Shown here piece by piece: positions 63,977 to 64,000 of a stretch of DNA of 64,000 bases. The position numbers and the translations under genes were made by a program. Position 1 is the stretch's first letter. The number at the start of each line of letters is the position of its first letter. Source of the DNA: Adiantum capillus-veneris (Eukaryota > Streptophyta > Polypodiopsida > Polypodiales > Pteridaceae); assembly GCA_014529385.2 (NCBI GenBank), contig CM043942.1:32859969-32923968 (forward strand). Reading direction: 5' to 3'. The notes under the pieces were generated by a model. It searched no databases. It had not been told where the DNA came from and saw only the letters and a program-made list of their open reading frames with translations.

Positions 63977-64000
63977 GTGGGAGCAAAAGTCTCTTCATAA

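Larger units (their letters stand above)
62394..64000 (-). mobile_element. Copia family A, copy A6 (minus strand, 3' part)
   Basis: Its 3' LTR is inserted in F2. Going right there are a polypurine tract and the RNase H and RT coding region, up to the edge of the window. It is the best-preserved A copy here, with 426 codons open. Confidence 0.94.

Overview
This is eukaryotic nuclear DNA from a land plant with a large, repeat-rich genome. The evidence is plant-type Ty1/Copia and Ty3/Gypsy retrotransposons with initiator-Met-tRNA primer sites, abundant (GA)n/(CA)n microsatellites, an apparent plastid-targeted reductase gene start split by short GT-AG introns, and no bacterial-style gene packing. 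The overall style would fit a fern or another non-flowering lineage, but the sequence alone does not prove that.

Layout. 1-5731 has no recognisable gene: microsatellites, a 26-35 bp minisatellite and a three-copy ~150-200 bp repeat. 5732-9993 holds two truncated minus-strand copies of one Copia family, here called family A. 9994-14743 is a mosaic: an LTR end, a long intact Copia-derived ORF (10591-11922), and a Gypsy-type gag with leader and a probable LTR (family D). 14764-27667 is a three-level nest: a minus-strand A copy, split by a plus-strand A copy (15657-26209, TSD GTTGA), itself split by a different Copia element B (20228-25701, TSD GACAC). 27668-37917 is another A copy, split by a minus-strand Gypsy element C (28426-34800) and, in its LTR, by an insert of about 1.1 kb (E).

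37918-39750 contains a 5S-rRNA-like segment. 39900-43340 is a decayed Helitron of the Helentron type, with Rep remnant, Pif1 helicase and a C-terminal endonuclease domain. 43491-43810 carries two in-phase exons of a Rossmann-fold SDR with a transit-peptide-like start. After a Copia remnant (G) comes Gypsy F1 (45195-51755), then LTRs of related Gypsy families (H, I/J) and a second copy, F2 (57992-62393), cut by the last A copy, which runs off the window.

Almost every ORF is a decayed transposon gene. The exceptions are the 443-codon chimeric ORF at 10591, the 426-codon RT/RNase H ORF of the last A copy, and the SDR exons. Nesting order, target-site duplications and by-eye LTR divergence (about 5 of 192 positions in B, about 17 of 227 in its A host) give a consistent relative chronology. 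No CRISPR, operon or complete RNA gene is present.
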